Shown: piece by piece, positions 45,401 to 53,545 of the stretch | Numbering within the stretch: the stretch's first letter is position 1 | How the letters are laid out: each line of letters starts with the position of its first letter | Assembly (NCBI RefSeq): GCF_013520865.1 | Contig: NZ_JACDXJ010000001.1 | Span: forward strand, 1-64,000 | DNA from: Microvirga mediterraneensis | Lineage (GTDB): Bacteria > Pseudomonadota > Alphaproteobacteria > Rhizobiales > Beijerinckiaceae | Direction: 5' to 3' | DNA length: 64,000 bases | The notes under the pieces: generated by a model | The model's input: only the letters and a program-made list of their open reading frames with translations | Databases searched by the model: none | What the model was told of the DNA's origin: nothing | Program-made: the position numbers and the translations under genes

Positions 45401-47006
45401 CAGGGCCGAGGCCGACGATGACCTGCGCGAAACCCGTCTGGGGATCGGGGATAAAGTTTCCGTAAGGGTCCGTACGCAGCAGAGGAACCTTGCCGACATT
45501 GGCGTCGGTCAGGTCGATGCCGAGCATGGTGCGCGCCTGCTCCTTGACGTCAGCCCAGGTGGCAAGCCCCCTGTCGCCGTCGAGCAGCCGTCCGGTGGCA
45601 ACCGTCTTGCCGCTCGCATCGGTCGTATACTCGCGCAGGAAGACCTGGTGCGAGGCATGCGAGGTATAGGTCTGGTTCTGGTCGACCCACGGCGTGGTCA
45701 CATTGACGGTATCGCCGTCGGCGTCGCGGCTGGCGCGCGTCATGACCATGAAGTTGGTATGAGGCGTCGCCGGGTTGTAGAGCGGATCATCCGGCGAAAG
45801 CGGGATATAGACGGTACCGCTGCCCCCCTTGGCGATCAGGTCGAGACCGTGGTCGAAGAATTGGCCGAAGAGGGTGAACAGCGAATTGTACGGCGCCGAG
45901 TCGCCGATGTCGGGCGAAACGTTCGGGATGAGGACGGTGTCCCCGTCCATTACGATGCCCTTCTCGGCGAGAAGGTCGGACAACGCATTCTTCGCCGCGT
46001 CGACGGCGGCCGTCGCGTCCTGAGCGTTCGTCTGACCAGAGGTCAGGTTGCCTTGCGCCGTCGTGAGTTCCGCATTCTTCGCCGCCAGTGTGCTCTGGGC
46101 AGTCGCAACCGCGCCTGCAGAGGCGTCAGCATTCGTCTGCGCTTCGTCCTTGATCTGCTGCTTGTCGTACAAAGCCTGCTGGACGACGAGCAGATTGGCA
46201 TTCGCTTCGTCGAAGGCGGCCTGTTCATCCGGCGTGACGCCACCGGCAATGAGGCTGTCGAAAATGGCCTGGGCTTCGTCGAACGCCGTCTGCGCATCGG
46301 CGAGCTCAAGCTGCGCCGCCGCAAGAAGACCCTGGTTTGTTTGATTCACCTCCTGTGCCGTCGCAAGAGTGGCTTGGGCCGCGACGACAGCCGTCGTCGC
46401 TGCGGCAACGGCATTCTGGAGCGCCGCGATGGCGCCGGATGCCGACCCGGATTCCGCAATAGCGTCGGCAATGGCTGCGCGAGCATCCTGGATCTGCTTG
46501 ATGGCAGCCATCTGAGCCGCGCCCGTGATCCCGGCATAGGTCAGCGCCGCCCCGATGGCGGCGGGATTGCCGAGGGTCTGATCGGCGACGAGATTGGAGA
46601 TCAGGCGCGGGTCGGCGTCGACGACGGTGCCGGGTTCCAGCATCGGCGATCCCGTGGCCGATCCGGGCGTATAATTGTTGTTCGTCAGCCACACCGGATT
46701 GGCTGGCGTGCCGAACATCATGGAGTCGTCGCCCTCGTTCACGTAGTCCGGGCTCGACATGTCGGGAAACGGCTGGTCGGCCGCGCCCCAGGTCTCCCGT
46801 CCCTCGACGAGATTGTTGTAGGTGCCGTCGACTGTACGCAGACCGTAGGGCAGCAGGAACGCTTGGGTCGGCGTGGTGGCGGCATTGGGATCGAGACCTC
46901 CCGCTTCCGCCACGAGGGCTGCCAGATCCTCACCGTCAGCGTGCCGCTCCGCAATCTTGATCTGTTTCAGGATGAAGTCGAGATCATGCTTGACCAGATT
47001 CACCAT
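39459..47006 (-). CDS. Giant secreted animal-type haem peroxidase with RTX repeats
   Basis: A 2,515-residue protein. Peroxidase-cyclooxygenase superfamily residues are clear: [13 protein letters not shown] (about 52-64), distal His in [11 protein letters not shown] (about 385), catalytic Arg and haem-linking Glu in [10 protein letters not shown], the EHN motif in HSEHNHLV (about 640), [11 protein letters not shown], proximal His in YRFGHSM (about 751) and [15 protein letters not shown] (about 842). An Ala/Gln-rich helical stretch (about 150-347) is inserted inside this domain. RTX repeats lie at about 1084-1226; a beta-sandwich at about 1570-1725; a cadherin-like part at about 1740-1960; a Pro/Thr linker; and a C-terminal RTX block with secretion signal (about 2266-2515). 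The ATG at 47006 has GGAGGGG 6 bases upstream. Bacterial relatives include peroxicins and the Mn(II)-oxidising MopA; the substrate here is unproven. Confidence 0.9.
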   Translation of the reverse strand: MVNLVKHDLDFILKQIKIAERHADGEDLAALVAEAGGLDPNAATTPTQAFLLPYGLRTVDGTYNNLVEGRETWGAADQPFPDMSSPDYVNEGDDSMMFGTPANPVWLTNNNYTPGSATGSPMLEPGTVVDADPRLISNLVADQTLGNPAAIGAALTYAGITGAAQMAAIKQIQDARAAIADAIAESGSASGAIAALQNAVAAATTAVVAAQATLATAQEVNQTNQGLLAAAQLELADAQTAFDEAQAIFDSLIAGGVTPDEQAAFDEANANLLVVQQALYDKQQIKDEAQTNADASAGAVATAQSTLAAKNAELTTAQGNLTSGQTNAQDATAAVDAAKNALSDLLAEKGIVMDGDTVLIPNVSPDIGDSAPYNSLFTLFGQFFDHGLDLIAKGGSGTVYIPLSPDDPLYNPATPHTNFMVMTRASRDADGDTVNVTTPWVDQNQTYTSHASHQVFLREYTTDASGKTVATGRLLDGDRGLATWADVKEQARTMLGIDLTDANVGKVPLLRTDPYGNFIPDPQTGFAQVIVGLGPDGVPNTSDDIVISGTPDAPVSLVNAVLTGHAFLDDIAHAAVPVIVGGVLQKDGDSAVGYANADGSTTGLVNSRGSNTAYDNELLDSHYITGDGRGNENVGLTAIHHVFHSEHNHLVDQVKSVVLSSGDLAFLNEWLRVPVSAIPTDPAAISGLQWDGERLFQAARFTNEMEYQHLVFEEFARKMQPDVDAFVFEPSVDINPAIFAEFAQAVYRFGHSMLNENIDTIDANGNPFSTKLFDGFLNPLAFGATDANGNVTLDHDHAAGAIMRGMSRQHGNEIDEFVTHVLRNQLVGIPLDLAALNIARGRDLGLPSLNEARAQFYQMSGQDSQLKAYVSWTDFALNLQNSLSIINFIAAYGKHPLLEAATTLEAKRAAATLLVLGGTGAPADRLDFLNATGAWTAQNSGLNDVDLWIGGLAEKKMDFGGMLGSTFSFVFETQMESLQDADRFYYLSRVQGLNLLNELENNSMTDIIMRNTDLGDEGRTALPGDIFATPAYTLEIIRSKQIGADPVWDNPILQALTPLVVRKDIDGDGDDDVLVYNGTDHVVMGGSAEDDYIVAGEGDDTVWGYEGNDTIEAGYGVDIIHGGKGDDIITNAGTDIGMTDKLHGEEGNDVIQGGSGLALLFGNQGQDFLIAGPDGKQAFGGTDNDFILGGDGGDFLLGNEGDDWIEGGARFDVIAGENSELFFNSTIIGHDVLNGGASDTDYDAESGDDIMFQGEGIQRNNGMAGFDWAIHKGDAVAANSDLGIPIFDNQEAFILRDRFDLVEGLSGWKHNDILTGRVAAVNTRAEATGTAAIPGPDSPLESFSNDLLQKNVHLIDGLDQLVAHRVRIPVVDTQGNPVRDKDGNPELIVLDTSQAADIILGGGGSDTIKGFAGDDIIDGDKWLNVRIRIVKDGVAYTADGMTEKVYLESDYAYGAPRAGATAQFGGKTLDALMLSATLNPGQLSIVREIVDGDLNNSAIDVAVYGDVRANYTITSNADGSVTVQHVTVTVETDPTTGNNRISDGTDRLFNIEKLRFADVEVNVTPPKLSLHAFDAGGNHADNFTSASYSRSDGSRPWATNWIETGDDGSATSTIGQIQITNGALRFDQGDGASIQRGLDLAGVATARLTYSLAEQGLDIGEQVEVWFSRDGAAWTLIETIGGNTNGGNRGYDISGPFTAGAAIRFVASGINAFNEFVNIDNLSVSVLVPAAAPTVNYATSFTEGGAAVAISSNPGIVDDAAQMVSARIVLTNAQAADELNVGTLPAGISATIDTSVAGRITVNLTGAASLAAYQRAIQAVTFDNNSNDPVAGNRVIQVTVNDGLMDSNVATTTVNVVSVNDPVSANNDSIITNIVNGSIVVPEWVLLSNDTDPDGPALDITAVSNPNGLGNLSLTTNPGSVTFTDTGTAGGSFTYTVSDGGNPVRTAAASVTVTRDTNPVDGTAGNNILIGDGAGSTFDGHTGNDTILAGAGNDTIVWNATSTTIFGITFETSQDGHDFADGGDGVDTFDVNGNGLSETFRVYSRDAAIAAGITNLVAATEIVITRTVNGNTSVIAELDNIEEIVIGTREVTVPGGPVGGSAGGNDTVQVIGDFTGTSLALNTITVNGTSDADTVDISQLTSAHRILFRSKGGNDTIIGTLREQDVIELEPGRKADEYEWEDNEDGTTTITSGVHRVTFRCEGGRRPNLCEVPLTPQPETPTNPGTPTVTNPPADSVTPTTPDNPSNPIPVSPTQPEAPVNLALKGTSRSETLRGDDGNDRLDGGRGHDKLHGDAGDDRLIGGDGNDRLDGGTGNDRMEGGRGNDVYIVDSAGDRVIERSGQGVDTVRSSVSYSLAGTHVEKLVLTGSGNINGTGNHLDNSLTGNGGNNALKGGSGNDVLKGMAGDDQLHGGSGKDKLYGGSGNDLLKGGSGNDRLTGGSGQDTFVFEKNGGWDTVTDFRNGQDRIDARGLAGVDKVSDLTVAQVGHDAMVSHGSDILILKGVNASDLDNSDFIF

Positions 47007-47360
47007 TGTCGTCCCCTCCAAGTCATCGCCGCAAAGTTGACGGCACCTGGACACATTCTGGGCGAATTAAGGGGCTCTTAACTATACGGCCTGAGGTCCG
47101 AATCCGATCCCTGGTCCCTCAGTCCTATCATGGTCGCAAGCACATCTCGGACTTTGGTCGGTCGACCGACCATGGTCGGAAGTCGGCGCTGCATCGCCAA
47201 GCGAGTCGGCACCAAACCACCAGCTCCTCCTGTCCTCGCCCGAACGCGAACCGGCGTTCCCAGGTCATCTCTTGCGATGGAAAGCTACCTCTTCGGGATA
47301 GTCTTTACCCACTAGGAGGCTGCGCCTTACTTTAGAGGGATCTCTAGATCCTGACCCTGT
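47007..47360. promoter_or_regulatory. Divergent peroxidase / histidine-kinase control region
   Basis: This 354-bp gap holds no gene. It contains TTAAGGGGCTCTTAA (47067-47081, a 5-base inverted repeat) near the peroxidase start, a perfect 18-bp palindrome TGGTCGGTCGACCGACCA at 47155-47172, and TACCTCTTCGGGATA at 47286-47300, whose first seven bases fit the NarL heptamer pattern TACYYMT. The first and last elements recur in variant form before the response regulator at 49780. Confidence 0.55.
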
Positions 47361-48821
47361 ATGAGAAGGCAACGGTCCGGGGCCGGAGGGATCGTCGCTG
47401 TGCTTGTTCTCGAGAAATTGAGGTTTGGAAGACCGTCGAGGACGAGACGGCGGAAGAGGAGAAGTCTTGCCAGACAATTCCTCCTGGTGGCATTCGCCGT
47501 CATGCTGACCGGAATGTTCGCCATGGGTACTTTCGTCTCATGGCAGATCGAGAAGAGCGTCGCCGAGGTCAAAGCCGCCTCGACGGCACTCTACATCAAC
47601 GCCTTCATCGCCCCTCATCTCCAGAATCTTTCAGGGAACATTCTCCCGGCCAGCAGCATCCAGGGCCTCAACCAGGCGATGGAAAGACCCGACTTCCAGG
47701 CAAGCATCACCTCGGTCAGAGTTTGGAACCGCGACGGATTGATCATTCATAGCGGCGAGCCTGATCTCATCGGCAAGAAATTCACTCCACCTTCCGCTTC
47801 TCAAAAAGCGTGGTCCGGGACGATCGCCGCGGAATTCGACGACATCCCTGGAGACGAGGAGATTGCCGAGCGCTTCAGCGGGCTTCCTCTCCTCAAGGTC
47901 TTCGCCCCCATCAGGAACTTCGAGACCGGCGATATCATCGCCGTCGTCGAGTTTCATGAGCGCGCGGAGAGGCTGAACTCCGAACTCGCAGCGTCGGAAT
48001 GGAAGGCTTGGCTCGCAACAGCCTTGATCACTCTGAACATGATGGGCTGCCTGTTCATCATCGTCGCCCATGGGAGCAAGACCATCGACCGACAGCGCGC
48101 CGCGCTGAAGGAACGCGTCTCTCAGCTCTCCGAGCTGCTTCGGCAGAATCGGATCCTGCAAAGTCGAATTGAGCGCGCGGCTCAGAACGCCACGGAAGAC
48201 AACGAGCGCGTGATGCGGCGAATGGGCTATGACCTGCATGATGGGGTCGCGCAGTTGATCAGCCTCGCATTGCTGCGGATCGACCGGATCCAGGGAGCAG
48301 AAGGAGAGCGTGATAACCTTCATAAGATCCAGAAGGCTCTTGCCGACGCGCTCACCGATACGCGCAACATCTGCAAAGGACTGCTTCTGCCGGAGATTCA
48401 AACCATGACGCTCAGGGACGCATTGATGTTCATGATCCGTCAGCATGAGCGCCGAACGGGAACGACGATTTCCTGCCAGATCGCGGATCTCCCGGACAAG
48501 GCATCACAATTCGTCAAGATTGCCTTGTGCCGCTACCTTCAGGAAGGTCTGAACAATGCCTTCAAGCATGCCGAGGGCCAGGAGCAGCTGGTCGAAGTCA
48601 GTTGGGATGGAGTGACCGTAACCGTCGAAGTGGCGGATAAGGGACCGGGCATACGCGATGCGAGCCTTGCCCTGAGCGAGCCTCGCCTGGGACTGGCCAG
48701 CCTTAAGGATAGAATTGAAAGTATCGGAGGAGCATTGAGCATCAAGAGCGTCCCTGGCAACGGAACACGTATCAAGGCGTCTCTGCCTTTGCTTGACGAA
48801 GGGGATGCGGATGCAGCCTAG
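47361..48821 (+). CDS. NarX/UhpB-type sensor histidine kinase
   Basis: A 486-residue membrane kinase. Transmembrane helices lie near 39-62 (FLLVAFAVMLTGMFAMGTFVSW) and 217-236 (WLATALITLNMMGCLFIIVA), with a periplasmic sensor region of about 155 residues between. A coiled coil leads to the HPK7 dimerisation domain with the phospho-acceptor His in YDLHDGVAQ (about 293). The HATPase_c domain has N-box LNNAFKHA, DKGPGI and GLASLKDR. It is the partner of the response regulator that overlaps its last 11 bases. The signal is unknown. Confidence 0.9.
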   Translation: MRRQRSGAGGIVAVLVLEKLRFGRPSRTRRRKRRSLARQFLLVAFAVMLTGMFAMGTFVSWQIEKSVAEVKAASTALYINAFIAPHLQNLSGNILPASSIQGLNQAMERPDFQASITSVRVWNRDGLIIHSGEPDLIGKKFTPPSASQKAWSGTIAAEFDDIPGDEEIAERFSGLPLLKVFAPIRNFETGDIIAVVEFHERAERLNSELAASEWKAWLATALITLNMMGCLFIIVAHGSKTIDRQRAALKERVSQLSELLRQNRILQSRIERAAQNATEDNERVMRRMGYDLHDGVAQLISLALLRIDRIQGAEGERDNLHKIQKALADALTDTRNICKGLLLPEIQTMTLRDALMFMIRQHERRTGTTISCQIADLPDKASQFVKIALCRYLQEGLNNAFKHAEGQEQLVEVSWDGVTVTVEVADKGPGIRDASLALSEPRLGLASLKDRIESIGGALSIKSVPGNGTRIKASLPLLDEGDADAA

Positions 48822-49467
48822 AATTCGCGTCGGTGTTGTCGACGATCACCCTCTTTACAGGGATGGCGTCGTATTCGCGCTGGAATCGGAGCCCGACATC
48901 GAGGTCGTCGGGGAAGGCAAAAGTGCCCAGGATGCCCTCCAAATCGCCCAGGATCACGCCCCGGACGTTATTCTCCTGGATATGAACATGCCGGGAGGGG
49001 GTATCAATGCCGTGGCGAAGATCGCGCAACGTTGCCCAGCGACCAAGACGCTGATGCTGACCGTCGTCGATGATGAAGATGAAGTACGAAGCGCCTTGAG
49101 GAAAGGAGCCAAGGGCTACCTCCTGAAAGGCACGGGAAGCTCAGAGCTCGTGAATGCGATCAGGTCGATCCATCAGGGCCAGAACTACGTATCACCGAGT
49201 TTTGCGGCGCAACTCATCATGGCGAGAGGTGTCGGGGAAAGCACTTCGTCAGGTTCACAGCGGCGGTTTCCTGAGCTTTCCGACCGTGAAGAACAGATCC
49301 TGATGCTCATTCTGCAAGGTCTCAGCAACAGGGTGATAGGCGATGAGCTCGGGCTTACCGAAAAGACCGTCAAGGGGTACGTGACGTCCGTTATGGATAA
49401 GCTTCAAGTTCGCAATCGCGTGGAAGCGGCGATGCTGGCTTCGGATCGCATTTCGGGGAAGCGGTGA
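48811..49467 (+). CDS. LuxR/NarL-type response regulator (cognate, full acidic pocket)
   Basis: A 218-residue regulator. Receiver domain about 1-120 with the acidic pair in VGVVDDHPLYRDG, the phospho-acceptor Asp in VILLDMNMPGGG (about 55), Thr in MLTVVDDED and Lys in YLLKG. LuxR helix-turn-helix about 150-212 (LSDREEQILMLILQGLSNRVIGDELGLTEKTVKGYV). The ATG at 48811 lies inside the end of the kinase gene with AAGGGG upstream, so the two are translationally coupled. It probably acts on the promoters at 47007-47360. Confidence 0.92.
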   Translation: MQPRIRVGVVDDHPLYRDGVVFALESEPDIEVVGEGKSAQDALQIAQDHAPDVILLDMNMPGGGINAVAKIAQRCPATKTLMLTVVDDEDEVRSALRKGAKGYLLKGTGSSELVNAIRSIHQGQNYVSPSFAAQLIMARGVGESTSSGSQRRFPELSDREEQILMLILQGLSNRVIGDELGLTEKTVKGYVTSVMDKLQVRNRVEAAMLASDRISGKR

Positions 49468-49541
49468 CCTGGATGGCATCCTTTCCCGAGATCAGGACTG
49501 GTCATCGTTCGGGTCGATCCCATGAGTGAAAGCCCGCTTTT

Positions 49542-49554
49542 GGATCCGATGCTT
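49542..49554. repeat. Short direct repeat downstream of both response-regulator genes
   Basis: GGATCCGATGCTT occurs at 49542-49554, after the first regulator, and again at 50452-50464, just after the second. In the second place it overlaps a 12-bp palindrome, ATCGGATCCGAT (50449-50460). The repeat may be a relic of gene duplication or a shared transcript end. Confidence 0.4.
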
Positions 49555-49590
49555 CGGGCATGTTCCATGTGGCTATTATAGAGGAAAGCC

Positions 49591-49626
49591 ATACCTCTTC
49601 GGGGATAATGCCTAAGGGGCTTAGGC
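49591..49626. promoter_or_regulatory. Promoter elements upstream of the second response regulator
   Basis: The 312-bp gap 49468-49779 has no gene. At 49592-49607 TACCTCTTCGGGGATA, preceded by GGAAAGC, closely matches the element before the kinase (47286-47300). Directly after it, GCCTAAG-GGG-CTTAGGC (49610-49626) is a perfect inverted repeat that shares TAAGGGGCT with the element near the peroxidase start. The likely binder is one of the local LuxR-type regulators. Confidence 0.5.
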
Positions 49627-49779
49627 GGTCGCGCCTTGTCACTTCATAGATATTGCTGAATACAACCTTGGGTCAGTATTCTGAGAGAGTGATGAGGCTC
49701 CATGAGAGCACCATTGAGTACATGATAGTTGGCTGCATGATTTTCTGGCAGCACACCATATTGGAACTGGGGGGCTCCA

Positions 49780-50445
49780 ATGACAGAACAGGTTCGTGTC
49801 GGCGTCATTGATCGGCATCCGCTCTTCCGCGACGGGATCACCCTTGCCCTCAACTCTCAACCTGACATCAAGGTCATAGCCCAAGGGGTATCGGTCTGGG
49901 ATGCGATCGACATCGCCCAGAGAGACGCTCCTGACGTGATCGTCCTGGACGCCGACGTCTTGGATCACAGCATGGGAGCTGTGGAATCGATCCTCCAGCA
50001 CAATCCCGCCATTCGCATCGTCATTCTCGCCGACAACGCGGACGAAGAGCATGTCTACGGCGCCTTGAAGCGTGGCGTACGTGGCTATTTGCTGAAGGGC
50101 ACCTGTGGTACGGAGCTGATACAGACAGTACGGGTGCTGCGTCAGGGACAGAGTTTCATCTCACCCAGCCTTGCGGCAAGTCTTCTGATGAGATCGGGGC
50201 CGAGTACCGCCACCGAGGCAAAAGACTCAGGGCCTCTCCCCTCTCTGACTCCCCGCGAGCAGCAAATCCTGTCGATCCTGGTTCAGGGACGCAGCAATAA
50301 GGAGATCGGCAACAAGCTCGAACTCAGCGAGAAGACGATCAAGCACCACCTGACCAACATTCTGCAGAAGTTACGCGTTCGGAATCGGGTGGAGGCAGCT
50401 CTTCTGGCCTCCAACCATCTTCCGCAACGTATGCTGGCCTCTTAG
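49780..50445 (+). CDS. LuxR-type response regulator with an altered acidic pocket
   Basis: A 221-residue paralogue of the regulator at 48811. The phospho-acceptor Asp is kept (VIVLDADVL) and the Lys too (YLLKG), but the first acidic pair is VGVIDRHPLFRDG, with Arg replacing one magnesium-binding Asp. The conserved Thr/Ser position reads ILADNADEE, so normal phosphorylation is doubtful. The LuxR domain is intact (LTPREQQILSILVQGRSNKEIGNKLELSEKTIKHHL). No kinase gene accompanies it. It may act without phosphate or be controlled by the upstream kinase at low efficiency. Confidence 0.88.
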   Translation: MTEQVRVGVIDRHPLFRDGITLALNSQPDIKVIAQGVSVWDAIDIAQRDAPDVIVLDADVLDHSMGAVESILQHNPAIRIVILADNADEEHVYGALKRGVRGYLLKGTCGTELIQTVRVLRQGQSFISPSLAASLLMRSGPSTATEAKDSGPLPSLTPREQQILSILVQGRSNKEIGNKLELSEKTIKHHLTNILQKLRVRNRVEAALLASNHLPQRMLAS

Positions 50446-50511
50446 AGTATCGGATCCGATGCTTTAGGGTATCGGCTTTAGGAGTGGCCTCGCATCGAGG
50501 GCCGTTTTCCC

Positions 50512-51231
50512 TCAGCGCCCCTTGCTCCTGCGCCAAGCGGCAAAATCAGCGTGGGTTCTTTCATCCGTCGGCGGATAGAGCCCCAGGATGGAACGGCCCC
50601 TCATGACCTCATCCTGGACGAAATCCTCGAAAGCGGTCATCTCCACGGCCTCGCCGGCGATTTCATCCGCCAGATGAGCCGGAATGACGACGACACCTTC
50701 CCCATCGCCGACGACGATGTCGCCGGGCCATACGGGCACGTCACCGCAACCGATCGGAACATTGATGTCGAGCGCCTGATGGTGCGTGAGGTTGGTCGGC
50801 GCAGAGGGGCGGTTGTGGTAGGCCGGGATGTCGAGCCGTGCGATTTCAGGCGAATCCCGGAAGCCGCCATCGGTCACGACGCCAGCAACGCCCCTCTTCA
50901 TCAGGCGTGAGACCAGAATTCCGCCGGCCGAGGCCGCACGGGCGTCCTTGCGGCTGTCGATCACCATGACGGCGCCCGGCGGGCACTCCTCCACGGCTTT
51001 GCGCTGGGGGTGAGAGCGATCCTGGAACACGCTGATCGGGTTGAGATCCTCGCGAGCGGGAATATAACGAAGGGTGAAGGCCTCGCCCACCATGTTCCCG
51101 AGACCGGGATTGAGCGGGCGAACATCCTGGATGAACTGGTTGCGAAGGCCCCGCTTGTAAAGCGCCGTACACAGCGTGGCGGTACTGACGGTCTTGAGCT
51201 TCTCGCGGGTCTCCGGTTTCAGCGTGTTCAT
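50512..51231 (-). CDS. RraA-like / HMG aldolase-family protein
   Basis: A 239-residue member of the RraA / 4-hydroxy-4-methyl-2-oxoglutarate aldolase family. Substrate- and metal-binding segments are PPGAVMVIDSRKDARAASAGGILVSRLMKRGVAGVVTDGGFRDSPEI (here given by its central D-G-x-x-R-D) and VWPGDIVVGDGEGVVVIP. Enzymatic members split 4-carboxy-4-hydroxy-2-oxoadipate or release pyruvate; others only bind RNase E. The 4-carboxy-type Asp/Arg pair is present, so a metabolic role is likelier. I chose ATG 51231 because GGAG is best spaced there. No pathway partner is adjacent. Confidence 0.78.
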   Translation of the reverse strand: MNTLKPETREKLKTVSTATLCTALYKRGLRNQFIQDVRPLNPGLGNMVGEAFTLRYIPAREDLNPISVFQDRSHPQRKAVEECPPGAVMVIDSRKDARAASAGGILVSRLMKRGVAGVVTDGGFRDSPEIARLDIPAYHNRPSAPTNLTHHQALDINVPIGCGDVPVWPGDIVVGDGEGVVVIPAHLADEIAGEAVEMTAFEDFVQDEVMRGRSILGLYPPTDERTHADFAAWRRSKGR

Positions 51232-51484
51232 CATCCTCTCCATGGGTCAGTAGATGGCGGGTTCGCCGGTAGGCGCACCGAAACACGTTTCCAGGAAAGC
51301 GGAAGACGCTCAAGAGCATCTGCGAAATCATCTTTCCGGCACCCTGACGCATGTGGACGAAATCAGATCAAGCAACTTTGTTGCGCGCGAGGTCGGCACA
51401 TCGTATGAAAGGTGGGCCCCTCATTTTTCTGATATTCTCAAGTCACGGCGTCACTGGAGAGCGGAATCCAAAAAGTCCGATCCT

Positions 51485-52219
51485 TCAAGACCACGCTGAT
51501 GTCCGATCTGCCGGAGCATGTCTTGTGGCCCACAGGGCAGCCTGAGTGCGGTTGCAGACGCCAATCTTCTTCAAGATGGTTTTGACGTGAACCTTCACCG
51601 TCGCTTCGGAGAGGCTCAGCTTGCGGGCAATAACCTTATTGGGTGAGCCGTCCCGCAGGCAGGCCAGGATCTCGACCTCTCGGTTCGAGAGTGATGGGAC
51701 CGCACCTTTTCCGTCGTGAACGCCGTTCACCAACCCGTGACGGCTGTGGTGAGACGTCATTCCGGCAATCGGCAGGACAATTGTTGCCGGGAGAATGGCC
51801 TCTCCCAGCATCACCAGCTCTAGCGATTTGATGAATACCTCCCGTTCATGGGTCGAAAGACAGAACCCATGAACCCCTGCATCCCATGCCATAGGCACGA
51901 CGTTTGGATCGAAGGCGTCTGCCACTAGGACGATTCTTGCCGCAGGAGCATGAGCTTTCAACCTCTTGACGAGGTCAATGGCTCCGCTCGCAAAGCTATC
52001 CGCATCGATAACGAAGAGCGCTGGCAGTTCACCCTGGATGACAGGCAGGCACGCGAAGCCGTCAATGTTCTCATGCCAAACAGTAAAGCCTGTCTCGGAA
52101 AGGAGCCCCTCCAGTCCAAGGCGCAGAACATGATTTCGACAGACAGGGAAGACGGTGGCGGACAAGTGGTCTCTGTTGTCGAGATCGAAACGATCTCCGC
52201 TCACATTGTGCAATGCCAT
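51485..52219 (-). CDS. LuxR-type regulator with a degenerate receiver
   Basis: A 244-residue protein with a receiver-like N-terminal half lacking the acidic pair (ATVFPVCRNHVLRLGLEGLL in its place), although a possible acceptor Asp remains in FVIDADSF. Position 5 Lys is also lost (GFCLSTHE instead of GYLLKG). The LuxR helix-turn-helix is intact (LSNREVEILACLRDGSPNKVIARKLSLSEATVKVHVKTIL). It probably works as a phosphorylation-independent DNA-binding protein. Together with the other two regulators it forms a local set. No kinase is adjacent. Confidence 0.85.
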   Translation of the reverse strand: MALHNVSGDRFDLDNRDHLSATVFPVCRNHVLRLGLEGLLSETGFTVWHENIDGFACLPVIQGELPALFVIDADSFASGAIDLVKRLKAHAPAARIVLVADAFDPNVVPMAWDAGVHGFCLSTHEREVFIKSLELVMLGEAILPATIVLPIAGMTSHHSRHGLVNGVHDGKGAVPSLSNREVEILACLRDGSPNKVIARKLSLSEATVKVHVKTILKKIGVCNRTQAALWATRHAPADRTSAWS

Positions 52220-52277
52220 GATCCGGCCACCCTTTCTTTGGGCAGGTCATTATTGTCGTCCCGAAGGCCGGTGGCTT

Positions 52278-52628
52278 TCATTGTATGACGTAGACAATCT
52301 TGCGGGATGCCGCGTCGACAATGAGACGATGGCCATCAACCATGGCATAACGATAGGTTTCATGCCTCGGGATCGGATGCAATTCGACGGAATGGGAGAG
52401 GCTTTCGCCGACGGAGGTTGGCTGTTCAACGCGGGGGGCTGCCGCTTCCTGCTGGCTTACGTTCAATCTTGAGGACACTTCCGCAGCAACATTACGGATT
52501 ACATCCGGAATGAGATTGGCTTGAAGCACCGGTGCCGATACCGGACCTGTCGCGTTCGGTGCTGTTGTAGGCCCTGCGACGGTCCCCACTGAGAAAACAG
52601 CTAACACCAGATGATACGCGGCTTTCAT
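52278..52628 (-). CDS. DUF1236-like secreted protein
   Basis: A 116-residue protein with a signal peptide (MKAAYHLVLAVFSVGTVAG) and the C-terminal DUF1236 pattern: RYAMVDGHRLIVDAASRKIVYVIQ, where a Tyr-rich strand precedes V-D/E-P/A-x-x-RKIV-x-VI. Found almost only in Rhizobiales; function unknown, periplasmic. ATG at 52628 has GAGAG 7 bases upstream. A GGAAT-N17-CGTT promoter-like site lies 36-61 bases upstream, as before the nearby sigma factor. Confidence 0.7.
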   Translation of the reverse strand: MKAAYHLVLAVFSVGTVAGPTTAPNATGPVSAPVLQANLIPDVIRNVAAEVSSRLNVSQQEAAAPRVEQPTSVGESLSHSVELHPIPRHETYRYAMVDGHRLIVDAASRKIVYVIQ

Positions 52629-52663
52629 CCTCACACTCTCTCACATGCCGGACGTGAGCAGAG

Positions 52664-52689
52664 AACGGAAGGGCGCGCTGGTTTATTCC
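52664..52689 (-). promoter_or_regulatory. ECF-type promoter candidate (GGAAT-N17-CGTT) of the DUF1236 gene
   Basis: On the minus strand GGAAT (52685-52689) and CGTT (52664-52667) are 17 bases apart. The same two elements at the same spacing precede the ECF sigma gene (54067-54092). They resemble the alphaproteobacterial general-stress promoter GGAAC-N16/17-CGTT. The predicted start of transcription would be about 30 bases before the ATG. Confidence 0.55.
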
Positions 52690-52756
52690 ACTGTCCTACA
52701 ACATTCTCGCCTACACCATTTTCGGAGATGCGGACCAAAGCGCCCGAAACGCAGGC

Positions 52757-53512
52757 TCAGCGGCTCGCCTCCGCAAGAGCCCGCGCTTCCGCGTCCCCGA
52801 CCAAGGCTGCACCCGCATTGATATTCTGCAAATAAGCCGCCATCAGGTCGTCGCCCCCGCTCGGCGTATACTCGTCATCATTCACGGTGCTTGCTACAGC
52901 GAAGGTCGTATTCCACTCATTCTTGCGGCAGGCAATGGCCTCCGCCGCCTCCTGGGAGGATCGCAGGCGGAATTCACGGCATAAAACTCCATCCGCGAGG
53001 CGATAAGTCGAAATCACCCGCAGGCGGCCGAACGGCAGTTCCACATCCTCCCCCGAGGCGCTCTTGCTTAATATGCCGTGGACCATCGGGTTCTCCAGCT
53101 GGGCCATGAGCCCACCTGCCCCTGCCCTCTCGCGGGATCCGGCGAAATACCCCAAGGCGACCGCAATGACCGCAATCGATGCCGCAAGAGCCAGTTGCAC
53201 GAAGGGCGACTTCCACCTGAACCACCTGCTACTCTGCGGTTCGACATCGGAACCGGCACCTACCCCACGGCTCGCTTCATAGACCTTGATCTGAGCCGAC
53301 ACGGCGGCTCGCAATTGCGGCGGGACGTCGGGCATGGAAGCTGCCGAAAAGGCGGAGTGCGTCAGGCGGCGGCTTTGCTGGAAGTCCATGACTCTCCTGG
53401 CCACGGTGGGATCCTCGGCCATCGCCTTGGCAATGGCTGTCGCCGTGGGCCTGTCGAGCTCCCCATCGGCAAACGCCATCAGGATCTCATCGCTGAGATG
53501 TAGCTGGGACAT
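52757..53512 (-). CDS. Membrane anti-sigma factor
   Basis: A 251-residue single-pass inner-membrane protein. The N-terminal cytosolic part has LHLSDEILMAFADGELDRPTATAIAKAMAEDP, typical of anti-sigma factors, but no zinc-binding His-x3-Cys-x2-Cys. A transmembrane helix lies at about 103-125 (PFVQLALAASIAVIAVALGYFAG), followed by a periplasmic domain of about 125 residues with two Cys. It would hold the ECF sigma factor encoded 33 bases upstream inactive until an envelope signal arrives. Confidence 0.82.
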   Translation of the reverse strand: MSQLHLSDEILMAFADGELDRPTATAIAKAMAEDPTVARRVMDFQQSRRLTHSAFSAASMPDVPPQLRAAVSAQIKVYEASRGVGAGSDVEPQSSRWFRWKSPFVQLALAASIAVIAVALGYFAGSRERAGAGGLMAQLENPMVHGILSKSASGEDVELPFGRLRVISTYRLADGVLCREFRLRSSQEAAEAIACRKNEWNTTFAVASTVNDDEYTPSGGDDLMAAYLQNINAGAALVGDAEARALAEASR

Positions 53513-53545
53513 TCTATCGGTTCCCCTCTTGCATGCTTTCAGCGC

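Noticed and set aside
39546..47081. Three very long plus-strand open frames (477-767 codons) opposite the peroxidase gene
   Set aside because: They are antisense to a protein with many recognisable motifs; their Val/Ala/Asp/Arg-rich translations mirror the RTX codons and match no family.
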